Part shown: piece by piece, positions 60,767 to 64,000 of the stretch
Layout: every line of letters begins with the position of its first letter
Numbering within the stretch: position 1 is the stretch's first letter
Source of the DNA: Flavipsychrobacter sp.
GTDB taxonomy: Bacteria > Bacteroidota > Bacteroidia > Chitinophagales > Chitinophagaceae
DNA length: 64,000 nt
Assembly (NCBI GenBank): GCA_016787265.1
Contig: JAEUVF010000003.1
Span: 155,330-219,329, forward strand
Direction of reading: 5' to 3'
Program-made: the position numbers and the translations under genes
Notes under the pieces: model-generated
Told to the model about the DNA's origin: nothing
Databases searched by the model: none
Seen by the model: the letters and a program-made list of their open reading frames with translations, nothing else

Positions 60767-61198
60767 ATGAAAAAGTTCGCGCTTACCCTGTTGGCTGCTG
60801 TGATTGGCACCTTTCTATTTGCACAATCAAAAAAAGCAGATGAAATCCTTAAATTTTCTGTATCCAAACACAATTTTGGTAAAATCAAGCAGGGCACTCC
60901 TGTAACCTATGATTTCGAATTCACGAATATCAGTGGCAAACCTGTTGTAATTGAAAGCGCTACTGCAAGTTGCGGATGCACCACTCCTACCTGGCCCCAG
61001 CAACCTATTGCGCAGGGTAAAGGAAATAAAATCAAAGCCGGTTTCAATGCCGCAGCCCCGGGAACTTTTGACAAAACGGTATTTGTTAAAGTAGCGGGTA
61101 TTGATCAGCCCCTTGAATTACGGATAACTGGTGAAGTTTTGTCGGCAGATGAGTTTGCCAAATATGAATCTTCCAAAGACAAAAAAAGCAGTAAATAA
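60767..61198 (+). CDS. DUF1573 domain exported protein (second of the pair)
   Basis: A 143-aa paralogue of the preceding protein: signal peptide (LLAAVIGTFLFAQ), DUF1573 core KHNFGKIKQGTPVTYDFEF and SCGCTTPTW, then a Ser/Lys-rich tail (SKDKKSSK). The pair arose by tandem duplication with clear divergence. It ends at a strong terminator. Confidence 0.88.
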   Translation: MKKFALTLLAAVIGTFLFAQSKKADEILKFSVSKHNFGKIKQGTPVTYDFEFTNISGKPVVIESATASCGCTTPTWPQQPIAQGKGNKIKAGFNAAAPGTFDKTVFVKVAGIDQPLELRITGEVLSADEFAKYESSKDKKSSK

Positions 61199-61220
61199 AG
61201 AATATTCTCTTTCTCATAAT

Positions 61221-61252
61221 AAAAGGCGGTCGTTATTTCGACCGCCTTTTAT
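61221..61252 (+). terminator. Rho-independent terminator after the DUF1573 pair
   Basis: Stem AAAGGCGGTCG / CGACCGCCTTT with a TTATTT loop; T-rich on the right. Confidence 0.92.
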
Positions 61253-61300
61253 ATTTTCAACACCATCCTGTTACAGTAGAAAAAACCAACAGCTATTTAA

Positions 61301-61347
61301 AAAGGGCTACCTGGTTTATCAAATGCTGAATGTGGGGAACGCCCTTT
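61301..61347 (+). promoter_or_regulatory. Terminator-like hairpin in the ppk2 leader
   Basis: A 7-bp stem AAAGGGC (61301-61307) / GCCCTTT (61341-61347) encloses a 33-nt loop and is followed by further T. It lies 31 nt before the ppk2 ATG. It could be an attenuator or a second terminator. Confidence 0.4.
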
Positions 61348-61377
61348 TTTTATTATATTCCAATCTTAACAAGGAAT

Positions 61378-62289
61378 ATGGACCATACTTCATTTCAAAC
61401 CTATCTGGAAACGTTGAGAGTTCAACCCCAACAGAAAGTTTCACTTAAAAAAGACTTCCTGACTGACTATGACCATAAAACCATGAGCAAGGAAAAAGGA
61501 CAGCAACTACTGGAAGAAGGCATTCAAAATCTATCCCTGATGCAGGATAAATTGTATGCTCATAACCGTCATAGTATTCTAATCGTTTTACAAGCCATGG
61601 ATGCCGCAGGAAAAGACGGCGCTATCAAACATGTCATGAGCGGATTAAATCCGCAAGGAGTAAAAGTAACCAGCTTTAAAACTCCCAGTAAAGAGGAACT
61701 TGATCATGACTATATGTGGCGACACTATAAAGCGCTTCCCGGAAGAGGAGAAATCGGGATTTTTAACCGGTCACATTATGAAAATGTGCTGGTAACCCGG
61801 GTACACCCGGAATATATTCTGAACGAAAACCTGCCAGGTATAGAGAAAACAGAAGATATCACTCCTGTTTTTTGGGAAAAACGCTTTAAACAGATCAACC
61901 GGTTTGAAAAAAACCTGGTTCAAAACGGCACTCTGGTACTTAAGTTCTTTCTTCATGTTTCCAAAAAAGAGCAGAAAAAAAGATTCCTGGAAAGAATTGA
62001 AGACCCCAGCAAAAACTGGAAATTCGCCAGTGCAGATGTAGAAGAAAGAGCCTACTGGAACCAATATATGGAGGCTTATGAAGAGATGTTATCTGCCACC
62101 TCCAAAGAACAGGCTCCCTGGTTTGTATTACCAGCAGATGATAAATGGTTTACCCGTCTTTGTCTGGCTGCCATCATTAGTCGGGAATTTGATAAACTGG
62201 ACCCTACCTATCCGATCGTTAGTGATGCCGAAAAAGCACAATTGCAGGTAATGCGGGAAAAACTGTTGCAGGAAAGCAACGGGGCTTAA
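61378..62289 (+). CDS. ppk2: Polyphosphate kinase 2
   Basis: A 303-aa PPK2. Walker A is AMDAAGKDGAIKHV (about 73-86), the lid/helix stretch is MWRHYKALPGRGEIGIFNRSHYENVLV (in part: YKALPGRGEIGIFNRSHYE), and the C-terminal DDKWFTRLCLAAII is typical. PPK2 transfers phosphate between polyphosphate and nucleotides. The ATG at 61378 is preferred to an upstream TTG/ATG frame that would cross the leader hairpin. Confidence 0.93.
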   Translation: MDHTSFQTYLETLRVQPQQKVSLKKDFLTDYDHKTMSKEKGQQLLEEGIQNLSLMQDKLYAHNRHSILIVLQAMDAAGKDGAIKHVMSGLNPQGVKVTSFKTPSKEELDHDYMWRHYKALPGRGEIGIFNRSHYENVLVTRVHPEYILNENLPGIEKTEDITPVFWEKRFKQINRFEKNLVQNGTLVLKFFLHVSKKEQKKRFLERIEDPSKNWKFASADVEERAYWNQYMEAYEEMLSATSKEQAPWFVLPADDKWFTRLCLAAIISREFDKLDPTYPIVSDAEKAQLQVMREKLLQESNGA

Positions 62290-62307
62290 AATTCAACTCC
62301 GGGCTAC

Positions 62308-62315
62308 TATCTTTG
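62308..62315 (+). promoter_or_regulatory. -7 box (TATCTTTG) 4 nt before the aminotransferase
   Basis: TAnnTTTG then CGGC and the ATG at 62320, the same layout as at 22025. Suggests a leaderless mRNA. Confidence 0.55.
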
Positions 62316-62319
62316 CGGC

Positions 62320-63516
62320 ATGCTACAGATCAGTAACAGAGGCCAGGCAATGCCCCCGTCTCCAATCCGGAAACTGGTGCCCTATGCCGAAGCGGCCAAA
62401 AAAAATGGAACCAAAGTTTTTCACCTCAATATCGGTCAGCCTGATATAGAAACTCCGGCCATCATGTTTGACGCGGTCAAAAACGCGCACATGAAAGTGC
62501 TGGAATACAGCCACAGTGCAGGCAATGAATCCTATCGTCGCAAGCTGGTGGAATACTATGCTAAAGTTGGCGTGAATGTAACCCACAACCAGATCATCGT
62601 TACAACCGGTGGATCTGAAGCGATTCAGTTTGGCTTTATGGCCTGCCTTGACGCAGGTGATGAAGTTATCATCCCCGAACCATTTTATGCCAACTACAAC
62701 GGCTTTGCGGTAGCAGCTGGTGTTATAGTAAAACCAATCACTTCCAATATTGATAAAGGCTTCGCGCTTCCCCCCATTGAAGCATTTGAACAGGCAATCA
62801 CTCCACGCACACGTGCTATAGTGATCTGCAATCCCAATAACCCAACGGGTTATTTATACAGTAAAGAAGAACTCGAAGTTCTAAAAACCATCATTCAAAA
62901 ACACCACCTGTTCCTCTTTTCGGATGAGGCTTACCGTGAGTTCTGCTATACCGGTACACATTTCAGTGCCATGCAACTGGAAGGCGTGGATGAGCATGTA
63001 ATATTAATGGATACCGTTTCCAAGCGATACAGTGCCTGTGGAGCAAGAATCGGTGCATTTGTAACCCGTAATCAGGCAGTTTTGGATACTGCGATGAAAT
63101 TTGCACAGGCAAGGCTAAGCCCACCGGGTTTTGGCCAGATTGCCTCAGAAGCAGCTATTGACCTGCCCGATACCTACTTTGATGGTCCCAAGGCAGAATA
63201 CCTCAAAAGACGCGATATTCTGGTTAGCCGGCTGAATGCCATGCCCGGTGTATTTTGCCCTAACCCAGGTGGCGCCTTTTACGCGATGGCACGTCTGCCG
63301 ATTGATGATTCCGATCGTTTTTGTCAGTGGTTGCTGGAAAGTTTTTCACACAATAACCAAACAGTAATGCTGGCACCGGCTTCCGGCTTCTACGGCACAG
63401 CCGGACTCGGAAAAAACGAAGTGCGTCTAGCCTATGTATTAAACACGGATGACATCCATGCCGCCATGGACTGCCTCGAGGAAGCGCTCAGGCAATATCC
63501 AGGGCGGACAGAATAA
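62320..63516 (+). CDS. PLP-dependent aminotransferase (class I, aspartate/aromatic type)
   Basis: A 398-aa fold-type I aminotransferase. VTTGGSEAIQFGFMACLDAGDEV (in part), the substrate motif CNPNNPTGYLYSKEEL (conserved N) and the PLP Schiff-base Lys in MDTVSKRYSACGARIG are visible. An N-terminal FHLNIGQPDIETP stretch fits the family. It probably transaminates aspartate, aromatic or similar amino acids; which one is not certain. It ends with a long terminator palindrome. Confidence 0.92.
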   Translation: MLQISNRGQAMPPSPIRKLVPYAEAAKKNGTKVFHLNIGQPDIETPAIMFDAVKNAHMKVLEYSHSAGNESYRRKLVEYYAKVGVNVTHNQIIVTTGGSEAIQFGFMACLDAGDEVIIPEPFYANYNGFAVAAGVIVKPITSNIDKGFALPPIEAFEQAITPRTRAIVICNPNNPTGYLYSKEELEVLKTIIQKHHLFLFSDEAYREFCYTGTHFSAMQLEGVDEHVILMDTVSKRYSACGARIGAFVTRNQAVLDTAMKFAQARLSPPGFGQIASEAAIDLPDTYFDGPKAEYLKRRDILVSRLNAMPGVFCPNPGGAFYAMARLPIDDSDRFCQWLLESFSHNNQTVMLAPASGFYGTAGLGKNEVRLAYVLNTDDIHAAMDCLEEALRQYPGRTE

Positions 63517-63519
63517 ATG

Positions 63520-63568
63520 AACATTAAACAATAAAGCCACGATTTTCGTGGCTTTATTGTTTAATGTT
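63520..63568. terminator. Perfect 23-bp palindromic terminator, bidirectional
   Basis: Arms 63520-63542 and 63546-63568 match perfectly around a 3-nt loop. It serves the aminotransferase (+) and overlaps the stop of the GIY-YIG gene (-, 63561). Confidence 0.9.
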
Positions 63569-63803
63569 TTAAAGTTTTAATAAAAGCTCTTCCAACGCCC
63601 GACTTTAACCATTTTTCACGCACTATGGCTTCTGACTTCAGATTAAACTTTTCCAGGTAAATCAATTTCCAAGGACGATATTTTGAAGTCCATCCTTTTC
63701 CCAATTCGTTATGCGATATCAAGCGGCTTTGCAGATCAGAAGTATACCCAGTATAATGCTTTTCATAAGAAGCCGAAAACAAAACATAGACACAATATTC
63801 CAT
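63561..63803 (-). CDS. Small GIY-YIG endonuclease
   Basis: An 80-aa single-domain GIY-YIG nuclease (UPF0213-like). MEYCVYVLFSASYEKHYTGYTSDL (in part) holds the GIY/YIG-equivalents (CVYVLF and HYTGYT). RLISHNELGKGWTSKYRPW carries the conserved Arg and His, and YLEKFNLKSEAIVREKWLK the metal-binding Glu (in ...KSEAIVREKWLKS). The start is the ATG at 63803. A longer frame from 63842 would translate palindromic and tRNA-fragment DNA. These small proteins are multi-copy in many Bacteroidota; role unknown. It abuts the tRNA-fragment array. Confidence 0.82.
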   Translation of the reverse strand: MEYCVYVLFSASYEKHYTGYTSDLQSRLISHNELGKGWTSKYRPWKLIYLEKFNLKSEAIVREKWLKSGVGRAFIKTLKH

Positions 63804-63840
63804 ACACACATATTTGTTCCATTTCTTAACCACCCTCCGC

Positions 63841-63856
63841 ATCTGCGTAGGCAGAT
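63841..63856. repeat. Palindrome ATCTGC-GTAG-GCAGAT beside the GIY-YIG gene
   Basis: A 6-bp stem with a 4-nt loop at the point where the tRNA-like sequence ends. The analogous spot in the next copy has TCCGCC-TCA-GGCGGA (63931-63945). Confidence 0.7.
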
Positions 63857-63873
63857 TATGAATCCGATGCTAA

Positions 63874-63898
63874 CAAAAAAAGCCCGCAACAGGGCTTT
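63874..63898 (-). terminator. Terminator of the tRNA-fragment unit, copy 1
   Basis: AAAGCCC / GGGCTTT stem with a 6-nt loop and seven T on the minus strand. Confidence 0.8.
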
Positions 63899-63904
63899 AA
63901 AATG

Positions 63905-63963
63905 TAGCGAGGAGCGGACTTGAACCGCCGTCCGCCTCAGGCGGATAAGAATCCGATGCTAAC
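63905..63963 (-). pseudogene. tRNA 3'-part fragment, truncated
   Basis: Read on the minus strand: a D-loop-like GTTAG, an anticodon-arm-like CATCGGATTCTTATCC, then a palindrome, a good T-arm (GGCGG-TTCAAGT-CCGCT) and acceptor 3' strand CCTCGCT-A. The 5' acceptor strand and most of the D arm are missing; a terminator takes their place. The anticodon loop is one base short of TTCTTAA. So it is not a working tRNA. The leftmost copy has TTCATAA at the same place, which would be a CAT anticodon. Confidence 0.5.
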
Positions 63964-63987
63964 AAAAAAAGCCCGCAACAGGGCTTT
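63963..63987 (-). terminator. Terminator of the tRNA-fragment unit, copy 2
   Basis: Identical to copy 1, 89 nt to the right. Confidence 0.8.
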
Positions 63988-64000
63988 AAAATGTAGCGAG

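Larger units (their letters stand above)
63860..64000 (-). repeat. Tandem direct repeat (period 89 nt) with tRNA-like fragments and terminators
   Basis: At least 52 nt (63860-63911) are repeated exactly at 63949-64000, where the window ends. The unit, read on the minus strand, holds the acceptor end of a tRNA, a terminator hairpin (AAAGCCC / GGGCTTT plus T-run) and a D-loop/anticodon-arm-like piece. The array may continue to the right. Confidence 0.8.

Noticed and set aside
63804..63842. Longer GIY-YIG N-terminus (MRRVVKKWNKYVC)
   Set aside because: It runs up to the palindrome and tRNA-fragment DNA; the domain starts at the ATG at 63803.
63905..63963. A functional tRNA gene
   Set aside because: The 5' acceptor strand and D arm are missing and the anticodon loop is short by one base.

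Overview
This window looks like a chromosome segment of a Bacteroidota bacterium, most likely of the Chitinophagaceae. The grounds are: a secreted protein ending in a type IX secretion (T9SS) sorting domain; family-typical proteins (DUF2911, DUF1573, DUF4382, PorT-like barrels, an M56/BlaR1 protein with TonB-plug-like repeats); A-rich ribosome-binding regions instead of strong Shine-Dalgarno sites; and many copies of the Bacteroidota -7 promoter box TAnnTTTG. The genus is not determined. Most of the window is ordinary housekeeping and metabolic DNA, densely packed, with clear hairpin terminators.

Layout. 25-1822: XerC/D-type recombinase and a DUF2911 protein. 1917-9484 (minus): a probable operon of an M14 carboxypeptidase, a PIG-L deacetylase, two tiny membrane proteins (53 and 39 aa, newly called here), a sodium:solute symporter and a lipoprotein. 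9523-10252: a REP-associated transposase (RAYT) between two palindromic REP-like repeats, with two further copies at 6913 and 33334. 10282-15893: gamma-glutamyltransferase, DUF1572/DinB-like protein, beta-barrel, PspC-like protein and aconitase. 16148-18949: a multidomain T9SS-exported polysaccharide-lyase-like protein. 19014-21965: a possible small RNA, then a small membrane protein, a lipoprotein, a polytopic membrane protein, a histidine kinase and a response regulator, probably one signalling operon. 22037-28155: barrel protein, second gamma-glutamyltransferase, DUF4382 lipoprotein, LysM/RlpA-like protein and RsmF-like methyltransferase. 28179-33313 (minus): transhydrogenase pntA-type genes and pntB, a methyltransferase, folA and thyA. 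33426-36553: msrC, coiled-coil protein, proline dehydrogenase and SDR. 36604-39468: a three-gene photolyase-related cluster. 39503-45392: dipeptide epimerase, thioesterase, acyltransferase, HAD phosphatase, accB/accC and efp. 45478-47709: a BlaR1/BlaI pair with two operator dyads. 47797-53461: thioredoxin-like protein, malate dehydrogenase, an octapeptide-repeat protein, GT9, DedA fusion and dicarboxylate symporter. 53631-63516: amino-acid permease, yebC, tandem-barrel protein, TRIC channel, branched-chain ketoacid dehydrogenase E1, two DUF1573 proteins, ppk2 and an aminotransferase. 63561-64000: a small GIY-YIG nuclease beside a tandem array of tRNA 3'-half fragments that runs off the window edge.

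The most interesting signals are: the RAYT/REP system; the GIY-YIG gene abutting tRNA fragments that carry palindromes at the anticodon arm; a photolyase cluster with an apparently Fe-S-free (6-4)-type enzyme and a photolyase whose antenna-like domain seems to sit at the C-terminus; the octapeptide-repeat exported protein; heptanucleotide arrays abutting gene ends; and a recurring TAnnTTTG box only 3-4 nt before ATG, which suggests leaderless mRNAs.
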